NCBI GenBank assembly: GCA_035315885.1
Contig: DATFXM010000142.1
Span: forward strand, 1 to 63,179
DNA: 63,179 nucleotides
Source: DATFXM01 sp035315885
Lineage (GTDB): Bacteria > Acidobacteriota > Blastocatellia > UBA7656
Direction: 5' to 3'
This document shows positions 17,064 to 26,659 of this stretch, in pieces. The position numbers were made by a program, and so were the translations under genes. The notes beneath the pieces are model-generated. The model ran no database searches, was not told where the DNA came from, and saw nothing but the letters and a program-made list of their open reading frames with translations. Position 1 is the stretch's first letter. Every line of letters starts with the position of its first letter.

Positions 17064-18559
17064 GTGAGCCGGAAGTATTCATGCTCATCGCGGTCGCGCT
17101 CGGCCTGTGCTTTGTAAACTGGCGAACAGGCATCTTGTTGTGCGTCCTTATCGGATTTCTGCAAGATCCGATGCGCAAGATTGTGCCGAGTGAACCAGTC
17201 TACTTGACCGCTCTCGTTGGCGGTGCGATGACGGTGACATTCCTCGGTGCCCAGTTTCACAACGTGCGTCTGAGTTTCAAGCCCATCCACGCGTGGAATA
17301 ATTCTATGCGTACGCCGATAACATTGTTCATCGGACTTGTGCTCATACAAAGCGTAGCGGGATTCATCAGGACTGGCAGCGTGGTCGTGGCGATAATCGG
17401 AATCCTGGCGTATCTCTCTCCGATGCCCGCGATTCTTCTTGGCTATCAGTTCGGCCGGACTCAACGCGACGTCACCAAGCTCATAACCCTGTACGTTTTC
17501 ATTGGCATTATTCTGATGTCCGGCGTCTATCTGTCCCATGCAGGGCTCGATTGGAGAATCCTAAAACAGGTTGGAGAAGGACTCGTTATATACGATCCCA
17601 AGCTCGGCAAGATCCTCCTGTTTTCCGGTTTCCTGCGCACTCCCGAAACCGCAGCCTGGCACGGCGCCACAGTTGCCTGTTTCATAGTTCTCCTTTCATT
17701 GACCGTAAACAGAAAAGTGAGTTTCAAGTTGGGCGCCGGCGCGTTTGTGCTCTTTGTGCTTGGCGCGCTGGTATTGACAGGTCGCCGGAAATTCCTGGTC
17801 GAGTTCATTCTCTTCGTCGCGATTTACATGGTGTTCTTGTTGTGGTTCAGCAAAACGATCCGCTCCGCGATGTTGTCGAAGGCGGTTCTCTTGTTTGGCG
17901 GGCTCGTCATCGTAGCGTCGACGGTATACCTCTACGTTTCTCCTGAGGAGTACGAGCAACAAGTCCGGCCATACTATGAACGGGGCGTGAACGTTCAATC
18001 AGAGGCGAGCGGAAGGCTGAGCGATCTGACGATCAACTCATTCCAATACGTCATTGAGCGAAACGGCATTCTTGGTTCCGGAGCGGGGACCGGAAGTCAG
18101 GGGTCCCAGTACTTCAGACAGGAAGACGACATCGTTGGCGGCGCGGCTGAAGGCGGATTAGGCAAGGCACTGGCGGAACTCGGCGTACCCGGTCTGGTGT
18201 TGATCCTGTGGCTATCGATCGCCGTCGCTCGATATCTTTGGTCAATCGTCAGGTTCATCAAATACACGAAAGACCTTAATCCAGAGCTCGGCAAACTCAT
18301 TTTCGGTCTGATGGCATTCTTGATAACCAACGGCATGGTCTACCTGATCGCGCACCAGGTCTATGGCGATCCGTTTGTACTCATTCTTCTAGGGCTTTTC
18401 CTTGGCTTTGTCATCGGCACTCCCAAAATGCATGTCGCCGGACAAGCGGCAAAAGGCCAAATTCCTGTGAGGCCGATCGGGGCTGTCCCGGTGAATATTC
18501 TTCAAACGATGCCACCCGCACGAGCGCTCGGTGAGTCGCAGTTTGCCTCTGATAAATGA
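17060..18559 (+). CDS. O-antigen polymerase/ligase-like membrane protein (Wzy/WaaL-type)
   Basis: The 499-residue product is a polytopic inner-membrane protein with about ten to twelve hydrophobic segments. A long periplasmic-type loop lies near residues 295-380 (the YVSPEEYEQQVRPYYERGVNVQSEASGR region followed by a Gly-rich stretch). This topology and the RxxxW/GRLS-type loop fit the Wzy_C/O-antigen ligase superfamily, although sequence conservation in the family is low. In a locus that also has a Wzm/Wzt exporter it could be a ligase attaching the exported chain, or a polymerase. The last 70 residues are soluble. Confidence 0.75.
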   Translation: MSEPEVFMLIAVALGLCFVNWRTGILLCVLIGFLQDPMRKIVPSEPVYLTALVGGAMTVTFLGAQFHNVRLSFKPIHAWNNSMRTPITLFIGLVLIQSVAGFIRTGSVVVAIIGILAYLSPMPAILLGYQFGRTQRDVTKLITLYVFIGIILMSGVYLSHAGLDWRILKQVGEGLVIYDPKLGKILLFSGFLRTPETAAWHGATVACFIVLLSLTVNRKVSFKLGAGAFVLFVLGALVLTGRRKFLVEFILFVAIYMVFLLWFSKTIRSAMLSKAVLLFGGLVIVASTVYLYVSPEEYEQQVRPYYERGVNVQSEASGRLSDLTINSFQYVIERNGILGSGAGTGSQGSQYFRQEDDIVGGAAEGGLGKALAELGVPGLVLILWLSIAVARYLWSIVRFIKYTKDLNPELGKLIFGLMAFLITNGMVYLIAHQVYGDPFVLILLGLFLGFVIGTPKMHVAGQAAKGQIPVRPIGAVPVNILQTMPPARALGESQFASDK

Positions 18560-19761
18560 AAGTCGCAGCAGTCTGTACTCATCCCATTCAGTACTACACG
18601 CCCTGGTTCAAGGGCCTCGCGGCGAGAGTCGACCTCAAAGTCTTCTATGCACTGCTGCCTGACAGGCAGCAGCAGAGCGTCGGTTTCGGGGGTGCGTTCG
18701 AATGGGACATACCACTTCTGGAGGGCTACGACTGGGAGCTTCTCCCGAACGCCAGAAGAAAGCCGACATTGCGAGGGTTTCTGAACAGCAGCACGCCGTC
18801 GATCAAGTCGGCGCTCGAGCGATTTCAACCCGACGCAGCTATCATCACCGGGTGGCAATCGTTGCCGCTCATCCAGGCCACGATTGCCTGCATTCGGCTA
18901 GGTATTCCGAGGGTCGTACGCGGAGAGTCGAACGCTCTCAGACAAAGACCCTTGCCCGTAAGACTCATGCATCGCGCACTGCTAAATCGATTTGATGCGA
19001 TGCTGGCAATCGGAAAGATGAACCGGACTTTCTATCTGGGGTACGGGATCTCTCCCGAAAGAATGTTTGGGTGTCCTTACTTTGTCGATAACGATCGGTT
19101 TCAACAGCAAATCATAAAGGACAAAGCTCAATCACAGGACTTCAGATCCTCGTGGCGCATTCCTGAGAGCAGTACCTGCTTTCTCTTTGCTGGAAAACTG
19201 GAACCTAAGAAGAGAATCATGGATTTGATGCGGGCGATGGAAGCGGCTGGAAAAAAGTGCCAGCCATTTCATCTTCTGGTTGCGGGCACCGGGGAACAGA
19301 TGGACGAAGCGCGCGCGTTTGCAGAAGCCGCGAAACTCCCGGTCACATTCGCTGGATTTCTCAACCAGACTGAAATCACTCGCGCTTATGCCGCAGCCGA
19401 TTGTCTAGTGTTGCCTTCTGACTACGGCGAGACTTGGGGCCTTGTAGTGAACGAGGCGATGGCCTGCGGGCTGCCCGCGATCGTGAGCGATCGTGTTGGA
19501 TGCGGACCCGACCTGGTCGAAGATCGGGTCACCGGCGCGGTGTTCCCGTTCGGTGATGTCGAAGCGCTCGCCCGTTGGGTCGTTCAGTTCGCATCCAACA
19601 GAAGTCAACTTGAACAAATGGGTGCAGCCGCCCGGGAACGGGTGAAAGCCTATTCAGTGGAAGCGGCAGTCGACGGTACCTTGAAATCACTGGAGTATGC
19701 GGTCGGCACAAGGCAACGCCCTTCCGCCGGAGCGGTGCCCAGCCCATCTCAATCTCGATGA
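18556..19761 (+). CDS. Glycosyltransferase, GT4 family
   Basis: The 401-residue enzyme starts with ATG overlapping the upstream TGA. The GT-B C-domain shows FLFAGKLEPKKRIMDLMRAM, VAGTGEQMDEARAFAE, FAGFLNQTEITRAYAAADCLVLPSDYGETWGLVVNEAMACGLP and the E-x7-E motif. The N-terminal KVAAVCTHPIQYYTPWFKGLA is a form seen in GT4 enzymes of exopolysaccharide loci. The last 20 residues are a low-complexity Pro/Ser tail. It overlaps the following GT4 gene by 4 bp. Confidence 0.9.
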   Translation: MKVAAVCTHPIQYYTPWFKGLAARVDLKVFYALLPDRQQQSVGFGGAFEWDIPLLEGYDWELLPNARRKPTLRGFLNSSTPSIKSALERFQPDAAIITGWQSLPLIQATIACIRLGIPRVVRGESNALRQRPLPVRLMHRALLNRFDAMLAIGKMNRTFYLGYGISPERMFGCPYFVDNDRFQQQIIKDKAQSQDFRSSWRIPESSTCFLFAGKLEPKKRIMDLMRAMEAAGKKCQPFHLLVAGTGEQMDEARAFAEAAKLPVTFAGFLNQTEITRAYAAADCLVLPSDYGETWGLVVNEAMACGLPAIVSDRVGCGPDLVEDRVTGAVFPFGDVEALARWVVQFASNRSQLEQMGAAARERVKAYSVEAAVDGTLKSLEYAVGTRQRPSAGAVPSPSQSR

Positions 19762-20948
19762 AAGTTCTTCACGTCATCCCATCGATGTCCGCAAGAGATG
19801 GCGGGCCGAGCTTCGCGATGGCGTTGATCGCACAGGGACTCGAACGCGCCGGCATAGAGGTTCACATCGCGACGACTCAAGGCAGCGAAGACGATCGAGT
19901 GTCATCAGGGCAGCAGATTTTATCGTTCCCCCGACAAACAGAGTTCTACAAGATATCGTTACCGCTGGTCTCGTGGCTGTCTCGAAATGTGCACGCTTAC
20001 GATCTCGTGCACATCCACGGGCTTTTTTCGTTCGCGAGCTATGCCGCGGCAAGCAAAGCAAAGAAGTCGGGCGTTCCATACGTTGTGAGGCCGCTGGGAG
20101 TTCTGAATCAATGGGGATTGCAGAACCGGCGGCGTTTGCTGAAGCGATTGTCCTTTGCGCTGATTGAGAAGCGGATTATCGCAAACGCCGCGGCGATGCA
20201 TTACACCAGCCAGGCGGAAAAGGTTGAAGCCGCGCAAGCGGGAGTTGAAAAGGACTCATACGTTATTCCCTTAGGCGTTGACGCGCGACCGCTCGAGCAT
20301 TTGCCGAATCCCGATCGATTCTTCAGTCGATATCCGAATGCGCGAGGTCGCGAGATCGTCTTGTTCCTATCACGAGTCGATCAGAAGAAGGGTCTCGACC
20401 GGCTGATCCGCGCGTTCGCGCAGTTGAATCGGCTACGCCCTGAGGCCTTGCTGGTCATAGCGGGAACTGGTGAGTCGCATTTCGTAGAAGCTCTCCGGAA
20501 TCAATCGCGTGCTCTCGGTATAGCGGATGAGATCATCTGGACAGGATTTGTGACCGGTGAAGACAAGCTGAGCGCGATAGCCGCGGCCTCAATTTTCGCA
20601 TTGCCATCGTCTTCCGAGAATTTCGGAATCGCGGCAGTTGAAGCTCTCGCCGCTGGATTGCCATGCGTCTTATCGGATCAGATTGGAATCGTTGACGACG
20701 TGCGCGAATACGACGCCGGTCTGGTGACAGCTTGCGACGACGATGAGCTTGTTTCTGCTTTACTGCAGCTTAGCGAGAATCAGGCGTTGCGAGTTCGTTT
20801 GAGTGCGAACGCAAGGCGGTTAGCGGCCGAGCGATTCTCGGTTGAAGCAATGACGAGATCGATCACCCGGATGTATAACGGCGTGCTTTCAGAACGTGCT
20901 AGCGGTTGGCGGCAACTTATCCCCGGAGTCACCGACGGCAGAGGATGA
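19758..20948 (+). CDS. Glycosyltransferase, GT4 family
   Basis: The 396-residue protein opens with KVLHVIPSMSARDGGPSFAMALIAQGLERAG, the acceptor-domain glycine loop of GT4 enzymes. Donor-domain motifs are VLFLSRVDQKKGLDRLIRAFA, VIAGTGESHF and LPSSSENFGIAAVEALAAGLPCVLS with the paired glutamates. HIHGLFSFASYAAA is the usual histidine-containing strand. ATGA overlap with the upstream gene implies coupled translation. It is likely one of the later transferases, as it is followed by modification genes. Confidence 0.9.
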   Translation: MKVLHVIPSMSARDGGPSFAMALIAQGLERAGIEVHIATTQGSEDDRVSSGQQILSFPRQTEFYKISLPLVSWLSRNVHAYDLVHIHGLFSFASYAAASKAKKSGVPYVVRPLGVLNQWGLQNRRRLLKRLSFALIEKRIIANAAAMHYTSQAEKVEAAQAGVEKDSYVIPLGVDARPLEHLPNPDRFFSRYPNARGREIVLFLSRVDQKKGLDRLIRAFAQLNRLRPEALLVIAGTGESHFVEALRNQSRALGIADEIIWTGFVTGEDKLSAIAAASIFALPSSSENFGIAAVEALAAGLPCVLSDQIGIVDDVREYDAGLVTACDDDELVSALLQLSENQALRVRLSANARRLAAERFSVEAMTRSITRMYNGVLSERASGWRQLIPGVTDGRG

Positions 20949-21006
20949 GCAAACGACAAGCGATGATTCGACGCTTCAGTAGGTTTGCCAGGCAGACGCG
21001 AGGATT

Positions 21007-21816
21007 ATGATTTCCGCAAATCTGGTCAACGATCTGACTAGTATTCCAGTCGTTCGAAGGCTACTCAAATGGTATGCGGGGCGCTACGAAGAGGGAAGCG
21101 TCGCGCGGATTCCAAGCGGTCACGCTGCGGGAATGAAATGGAAACGCCATCATCGGCACGTCAACGGCTATTGGACTGGTGTATACGAGCCGGAGCTGCA
21201 GAAAGCATTGGCCGGACTATTGAGACCCGGCATGGTGTTCTACGATATAGGCGCGAATGCAGGCTTCTTCACGGTGCTGGCAGCAAAGCTCGTTGCTGAC
21301 AGGGGTCGAGTCATTTCGTTTGAACCGCTGCCCGAAAATGCCGAGAGCGTTCGAGCTCAAATAGAAATCAATAACCTGGTTCACTGTGAATTGATAACCG
21401 CGGCGGTGAGCGATCGGCGAGGCACCTCTTTCTTTGTGTTTGGAGAGAACAACAGCCAGTCTCAACTCTCGGAAGATGGGATAGATCCCTTTAGCGGCGA
21501 CAAGACCGAGTTCCGTGTCGAGACTGTGAAACTGGATGAATTCATAGAGAGCCATCCGAGACCTGATGTTATAAAGATAGATGTCGAAGGGGCTGAGACC
21601 GAGGTTCTTGCCGGAGCCGATGAGCTCCTTCGCGTGGCGAATCGCCCGGCGTTGATCATCGAACTGCACGGCGAGACGAAAGCAATTGCAGTACATCAGA
21701 TGCTGACCGACTGTGGCTATGCAATACGCGATCTCGAAGGGCAGCGGTTGCTGGATGGGATGCATGGATGCGGGCACATCGTGGCAACTTCGGACGTCGC
21801 GGTTCTCGGTTCATGA
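21007..21816 (+). CDS. FkbM family SAM-dependent methyltransferase
   Basis: The 269-residue protein carries the SAM-binding motif FYDIGANAGFFTVLAAKL near residues 79-96, ISFEPLPENAESV, and the FkbM signature VIKIDVEGAETEVLAGA near 195-210. Family members O-methylate sugars or small molecules. In this locus it probably methylates a hydroxyl of the glycan or the chain end; terminal methylation is a known stop signal for Wzt-type exporters, an inference here. It lies 58 bp after the GT4 gene. Confidence 0.9.
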   Translation: MISANLVNDLTSIPVVRRLLKWYAGRYEEGSVARIPSGHAAGMKWKRHHRHVNGYWTGVYEPELQKALAGLLRPGMVFYDIGANAGFFTVLAAKLVADRGRVISFEPLPENAESVRAQIEINNLVHCELITAAVSDRRGTSFFVFGENNSQSQLSEDGIDPFSGDKTEFRVETVKLDEFIESHPRPDVIKIDVEGAETEVLAGADELLRVANRPALIIELHGETKAIAVHQMLTDCGYAIRDLEGQRLLDGMHGCGHIVATSDVAVLGS

Positions 21817-21867
21817 CAAGGAGCACTCAGAAGAAGTAACGCAGAAGTTAGGGAATCGAGTTTAGAA

Positions 21868-22893
21868 ATGAAGAGAGCGCTTATTTGCGGCATCTCCGGC
21901 CAGGATGGTTCATACCTTGCCGAGTTGCTGCTGGCCAAAGGTTACGAGGTATGGGGCTCGTCGCGCGATGCCCAGGTGTCGTCTTTCAGCAACCTGGTCA
22001 AGCTCGGTGTGCGGCAACGGGTCCTGCTTGAATCAGTTTCGCTCACCGACTTCCGCAGCGTCCTGCAGGTGCTCATGAAGATTCAACCCGACGAGGTATA
22101 CAACCTCGCCGGCCAGAGTTCGGTCGGTCTCTCGTTTCAGCAACCAGTTGAGACTCTTGAAAGCATCGCGCAAGCCACGTTGAATCTGCTGGAGGCAATT
22201 CGATTCACCGGCCAGCCGATACGACTGTACAACGCCGGGTCGAGCGAGTGCTTCGGCGATACCAATGAGCCCGCCGACGAGACAACGCAATTCCGGCCGC
22301 GCAGCCCATATGCGGTTGCGAAGGCCGCCGCTTTCTGGGAAGTCGCCAACTACCGCGACGCTTACGGGCTGTATGCCTGCTCGGGAATTCTGTTCAATCA
22401 TGAATCGCCGCTTAGACCCGAGCGTTTCGTGACAAAGAAGATAATCGCTACGGCTTGCAGAATAGCTCGCGGCAGCGATGAGAAGCTCAAACTCGGAAAC
22501 ATACAGGTTCTGCGCGACTGGGGTTGGGCGCCCGAATACGTGCACGCAATGTGGATGATGCTGCAGCAGGAAAGCCCGGATGACTACGTGATTGCAACTG
22601 GAGAGAGCCACTCGCTCGAGGAATTCATCAGCGCGACCTTCTCGAGTCTGGGTCTCAACTGGAAGAAGCATGTTGAGTTCGATCTCCGACTGTTCAGGCC
22701 AAGCGATATCAGCGAAGGAAGAGCGAATCCCGCACGGGCCCACAGCAGGCTTGGTTGGCTGGCGCACTACAAGATGAACGATGTTGTGCGAATGATGGTT
22801 GAAGCCGAGCAGCGGCACAACCAGCAAACCGATCCTCCGCAGGACGCTTCAGAAGCTCAAAAGACTGAAGCGAGAGCAGGCGGCGATGCTTGA
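21868..22893 (+). CDS. GDP-mannose 4,6-dehydratase-like SDR (divergent copy)
   Basis: This 341-residue protein has the NADP motif GISGQDGSYLAELL, the catalytic GSSECFGD and YAVAK, and the Gmd-typical CSGILFNHESPLRPERFVTKKI block and DYVIATGESHSLEEF. It is clearly less canonical than the Gmd at 25615: it lacks the RRSSSFNTDRIDHLY region, having SSRDAQVSSFSNLVKLG instead. It may act on GDP-mannose or on another nucleotide sugar. The C-terminus is a charged tail. The next gene starts 8 bp inside it. Confidence 0.88.
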   Translation: MKRALICGISGQDGSYLAELLLAKGYEVWGSSRDAQVSSFSNLVKLGVRQRVLLESVSLTDFRSVLQVLMKIQPDEVYNLAGQSSVGLSFQQPVETLESIAQATLNLLEAIRFTGQPIRLYNAGSSECFGDTNEPADETTQFRPRSPYAVAKAAAFWEVANYRDAYGLYACSGILFNHESPLRPERFVTKKIIATACRIARGSDEKLKLGNIQVLRDWGWAPEYVHAMWMMLQQESPDDYVIATGESHSLEEFISATFSSLGLNWKKHVEFDLRLFRPSDISEGRANPARAHSRLGWLAHYKMNDVVRMMVEAEQRHNQQTDPPQDASEAQKTEARAGGDA

Positions 22894-23731
22894 TCAAATC
22901 ACCCCGGTCATCCTGACCTACAACGAAGCGCCAAACATCTCACGAAATCTCGAGCGCCTCGACTGGGCGCGGGACGTCATAGTGGTGGATAGCTTCAGCG
23001 AGGACGAGACAGTTTCACTCGCCAGGCAGATCGAAGGTGTACGAGTCTTTCAAAGAAGATTTGATACCTTGGCGAATCAGTGGAACTTTGCTTTGGCTCA
23101 AACGCAGATTCGGACCGAATGGGTCCTGGCGCTGGATGCTGATTACATCCTGACTGATGAAATCGTCGACGAGTTGAGATCTTTGGCGCCGGATTCCGCG
23201 ACTACGGGATACTCTGCGAACTTTGTTTACTGCGTTCACGGCCAGCGGTTGCGAAGCTCGGCATACCCGCCAGTTACGGTGCTGTTTCGCCATTCGGGCG
23301 CCACATACCGCCAGGACGGTCACGCGCACAGAGTCGTGCTTGAAGGCGCTGTCAGGAAGTTGAAGTATTCAATTCTCCACGACGATCGAAAGCCATTGGG
23401 TCACTGGCTCAATTCGCAAGAAAAGTATATGAGGCTCGAGCTCGAGAAGCTGCGTCAGAGCGAATGGCGGGATTTGAGCTGGCCCGACAAGATAAGACGG
23501 CTTCGAATAATAGCCCCCTTCCTGATGTTCTTCTATTGCCTCTTCGTTAAGCGTGCGATACTCGACGGACGCGCAGGAATTTACTACGCGTTCCAACGAA
23601 TGCTCGCTGAGCTGCTGCTCTCACTTTACCTCATCGAGTTCTCGCTCGATGGACGGGACGAGAAAACCGTATCCGCTCAACGCACTGAACAGGACAAGAA
23701 AGCATTCCTCCCCGTTGAGCAGAGCAAGTAA
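22886..23731 (+). CDS. GT2 family glycosyltransferase (WaaE/KdtX-like)
   Basis: The start is set at ATG 22886, which overlaps the dehydratase stop by 8 bp; upstream codons in the frame give only a charged non-family leader. The 281-residue protein reads TPVILTYNEAPNISRNLERL, IVVDSFSEDETV and WVLALDADYILTDE, the DxD form typical of the WaaE/KdtX branch of GT2. HAHRVVLEG and the C-terminal amphipathic helices follow. Members add a sugar to a lipid-linked or core acceptor. Confidence 0.88.
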   Translation: MLDQITPVILTYNEAPNISRNLERLDWARDVIVVDSFSEDETVSLARQIEGVRVFQRRFDTLANQWNFALAQTQIRTEWVLALDADYILTDEIVDELRSLAPDSATTGYSANFVYCVHGQRLRSSAYPPVTVLFRHSGATYRQDGHAHRVVLEGAVRKLKYSILHDDRKPLGHWLNSQEKYMRLELEKLRQSEWRDLSWPDKIRRLRIIAPFLMFFYCLFVKRAILDGRAGIYYAFQRMLAELLLSLYLIEFSLDGRDEKTVSAQRTEQDKKAFLPVEQSK

Positions 23732-23804
23732 GAGCGAGTACCGGACAGCAGAGAACTCGAAGCCAAACTCAGTTCGGAGCATCGCAATTCACAAGGAGAA
23801 CCCA

Positions 23805-25598
23805 TTGTTCATTCTCGGGATAAACGCATATCACGGTGATGCAGCCGCCGCGATCATAGAAGACGGACGCCTCGTCGCGGCCGTCGAAGAAGAAAGGTTC
23901 AATCGCGTAAAGCACTGCGCAGGATTCCCGACGCTCGCGATTCGGTATTGTCTTCAAGCCGCCGGCATTTCAATTGAACAGGTCGAGCACATTGCGGTCT
24001 CGCGCGATCCGTCCGCGCACCTTCACAAGAAGGTTCTGTACGCGGCAACCCGCGCGGTCAAAAGCGTCACCGGAGCTCGTACGCCGGCCCAGCCGGCAGC
24101 CGAGGCCGCTCGCGGGTTTCTGACTACGGTCAGCGACCGCCTTGCAAACGCCGCGCGAGTTCGGGACTTGAAAGATGATCTGACGCGAGCCCTCGGCGTC
24201 GACAAGGGCAGGATTCGCGGACGTGTTCACAATGTCGAACATCATCGCGCTCATCTCGCCAGTTGTTTTTACGTCTCGCCGTTTGAGCGTGCGGCGCTTC
24301 TGTCGATCGATGGCTTCGGCGACTTCATCTCGACGATGTGGGCCGCAGGCGATCACAACACGATTGACGTGTTTGGCCAGGTTGAATATCCGCACTCGAC
24401 AGGGATCCTGTACACAGCGACCACTCAGTTTCTGGGGTTCCCACACTATGGAGACGAAGGAAAGGTCATGGGTCTCGCGCCTTACGGCGTGCCACGATTC
24501 ATCGATGAGTTTCGCGAGATAATTCGCACTGAAGACGAAGGACAATTCCGGCTGAATCTCGAATTTTTCCGGCATCACTCTGAAGGTGTAGACATGAGCT
24601 GGGATGAAGGCTCGCCGGTAATCGGCAGGATTTATTCCGACGCCTACGTTGACCTGTTCGGTCCCGCGCGAGAGAAGGGCTCGGAGTTGACAGGCCGCGA
24701 GCGCGACATCGCCGCAAGTCTCCAGTTGCGACTTGAAGAGGTCGGGTTTCACGTCCTGAATCATCTACACGAGGAGACCGGATTGACGGATCTTGGGCTC
24801 GCTGGAGGCGTCGCTTACAACTCGGTCATGAACGGCAAGATCCTGCTCAACACGCCATTCAAGCGGATCTTTGTGCAGCCCGCGGCGGGTGACAGCGGCA
24901 CGGCGGTCGGCGCCTGCTATCACGTGCATAATTCGTTGCTGGACGGCGACCGCGGCTTTGTTATGGAAGGTGCGTACACCGGGCCAGAGTTTTCAAACGA
25001 TGCGATTCAAGCTGAGCTGGACGCAAGGGGGCTCAAGTACGAAATCTGCGGCGACGTCGAACTAACTCGGCGCGCCGCGCAGGACATTGCAGACGGAGCA
25101 GTGATGGGATGGTTTCAAGGTAAGATGGAATTCGGTCCCCGTGCTCTCGGAAACCGTTCGATCGTTGTCGATCCGCGGCGTGCAGATATGAAGGACATCC
25201 TGAACGAGAGAATAAAGAAGCGCGAGCCGTTTCGTCCGTTTGCTCCATCGATACTCGAGGAGTACCTCGGCGATTACTTCGAGCAAACGCACCCTGCGCC
25301 CACGATGTTGATGGTATATCAGATAAAAGAAGACAAACGTGCGAAGATTCCGGCGGTCACGCATGTTGACGGATCGGGACGTCTTCAGACGGTGTCTCGC
25401 ACGGTGAACGAGCGCTATTACGATCTTATTACCGAATTCCACAAGCTGACCGGCGTACCAGTGGTGTTGAACACTTCGTTCAACGAGAACGAGCCGGTCG
25501 TCTGTTCACCTCGTGATGCGATCGAGTGTTTTCTGAAGACGCGAATGGACGTGTTGTATATCGGCAGCTATGCCGTGCGAAGAGAAAGTAAGTTCTGA
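23805..25598 (+). CDS. Carbamoyltransferase (NodU/CmcH family)
   Basis: The start is TTG 23805 because an AAGGAG sequence lies 6-7 bp upstream and the family begins with LFILGINAYHGDAAAAI; the 84 codons upstream in frame are non-family. The resulting 597-residue length fits. Seen are the N-terminal EEERFNRVKH, a Kae1-like ATP domain with HHRAHLASCFY and SIDGFGD, and the C-terminal block FQGKMEFGPRALGNRSIVVDPR. Enzymes of this family carbamoylate sugar hydroxyls using carbamoyl phosphate and ATP. It likely decorates the glycan. Its stop codon lies in a heptamer repeat. Confidence 0.92.
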   Translation: MFILGINAYHGDAAAAIIEDGRLVAAVEEERFNRVKHCAGFPTLAIRYCLQAAGISIEQVEHIAVSRDPSAHLHKKVLYAATRAVKSVTGARTPAQPAAEAARGFLTTVSDRLANAARVRDLKDDLTRALGVDKGRIRGRVHNVEHHRAHLASCFYVSPFERAALLSIDGFGDFISTMWAAGDHNTIDVFGQVEYPHSTGILYTATTQFLGFPHYGDEGKVMGLAPYGVPRFIDEFREIIRTEDEGQFRLNLEFFRHHSEGVDMSWDEGSPVIGRIYSDAYVDLFGPAREKGSELTGRERDIAASLQLRLEEVGFHVLNHLHEETGLTDLGLAGGVAYNSVMNGKILLNTPFKRIFVQPAAGDSGTAVGACYHVHNSLLDGDRGFVMEGAYTGPEFSNDAIQAELDARGLKYEICGDVELTRRAAQDIADGAVMGWFQGKMEFGPRALGNRSIVVDPRRADMKDILNERIKKREPFRPFAPSILEEYLGDYFEQTHPAPTMLMVYQIKEDKRAKIPAVTHVDGSGRLQTVSRTVNERYYDLITEFHKLTGVPVVLNTSFNENEPVVCSPRDAIECFLKTRMDVLYIGSYAVRRESKF

Positions 25599-25614
25599 GT
25601 CCTGAGTAACAACC

Positions 25615-26658
25615 ATGGCCAAACGAGCATTGATTACCGGCATAACCGGTCAGGACGGGTCGTTTCTGACGGAGTTGCTGTTAGAGAAAGGCTACGAGGT
25701 GTACGGCGTCATTCGCCGCTCGTCCTCGTTCAACACAGATCGGATCGATCACCTCTATCAGGATCCGCATGAAAAGAACGCGCGGCTGAAACTGGTGTAC
25801 GGTGACCTGAACGATTCCAGCTCGCTCAACACTGTGCTAAGACAAATCGAGCCGGACGAGATTTACAACCTTGGCGCGATGTCTCATGTTCGAGTCAGCT
25901 TCGATGTACCCGAATACACCGCGGAGATCACAGGTCTCGGAACGGTGCGACTGCTCGAAGCGATTCGCGAGGTCGGAATCCAGCCGAAGTTCTATCAGGC
26001 TTCTTCATCTGAGTTGTTTGGCAAGGTCCGCGAGGTTCCGCAAAAGGAGACGACGCCCTTTTATCCTAGATCGCCGTACGGTTGCGCGAAGGCGTACGCG
26101 TACCACATCACCGTCAACTATCGCGAGTCGTACAATCTTTTTGCCTGCAATGGCATCCTGTTCAATCACGAGAGCGAGCGACGAGGCGAGACGTTCGTGA
26201 CTCGCAAGATTACGCGGGCGGCTACGAGAATCAAGATGGGACTGCAGAGGAAACTTTATCTCGGCAATCTCGAAGCGAGGCGCGACTGGGGTTACGCTCG
26301 GGACTTCGTGGAGGCGATGTATCTGATGATGCAGGCAGACGAGCCCGACGACTACGTCATCGCAACCGGCGAGACGCATTCGATCCGCGATTTTCTCGAT
26401 CAAGCGTTTGGGTTGCTCGACGTCGACTGGAAGGAGCGCGTGGACATTGATGAACGCTACTACCGGCCAGCCGAAGTAGATTTGTTGCTTGGCGACGCGA
26501 CTAAAGCTCGTCAAAAACTCGGCTGGGAGCCGAAGGTTGGCTTTAAGGAACTGGTCAAGATCATGGTTGAGCACGATCTGGAGCTCGCGAAGAGAGAGCG
26601 GATGATAGCTGACAACGAAGGTCGTGACCTCGACAGAAATCGGTGGGGAGCAGCATAA
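25615..26658 (+). CDS. gmd: GDP-mannose 4,6-dehydratase
   Basis: The 347-residue enzyme converts GDP-D-mannose to GDP-4-keto-6-deoxymannose. It is canonical: ITGITGQDGSFLTELL, RRSSSFNTDRIDHLY, SSSELFGK, YGCAKAYAYH with catalytic Tyr/Lys, NGILFNHESERRGETFVTRKI and RPAEVDLLLGD. The GDP-L-fucose synthase follows at once, so the pair makes GDP-L-fucose. It starts 16 bp after the carbamoyltransferase with no clear Shine-Dalgarno sequence because a heptamer repeat fills the gap. Confidence 0.97.
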   Translation: MAKRALITGITGQDGSFLTELLLEKGYEVYGVIRRSSSFNTDRIDHLYQDPHEKNARLKLVYGDLNDSSSLNTVLRQIEPDEIYNLGAMSHVRVSFDVPEYTAEITGLGTVRLLEAIREVGIQPKFYQASSSELFGKVREVPQKETTPFYPRSPYGCAKAYAYHITVNYRESYNLFACNGILFNHESERRGETFVTRKITRAATRIKMGLQRKLYLGNLEARRDWGYARDFVEAMYLMMQADEPDDYVIATGETHSIRDFLDQAFGLLDVDWKERVDIDERYYRPAEVDLLLGDATKARQKLGWEPKVGFKELVKIMVEHDLELAKRERMIADNEGRDLDRNRWGAA

Positions 26659-26659
26659 G

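Noticed and set aside
22033..22827. Minus-strand frame of 264 codons opposite the dehydratase
   Set aside because: It lies wholly within the Gmd-like gene and lacks family features.
23970..24764. Long minus-strand frame (264 codons) inside the carbamoyltransferase
   Set aside because: It is a shadow of a well-supported gene on the plus strand.
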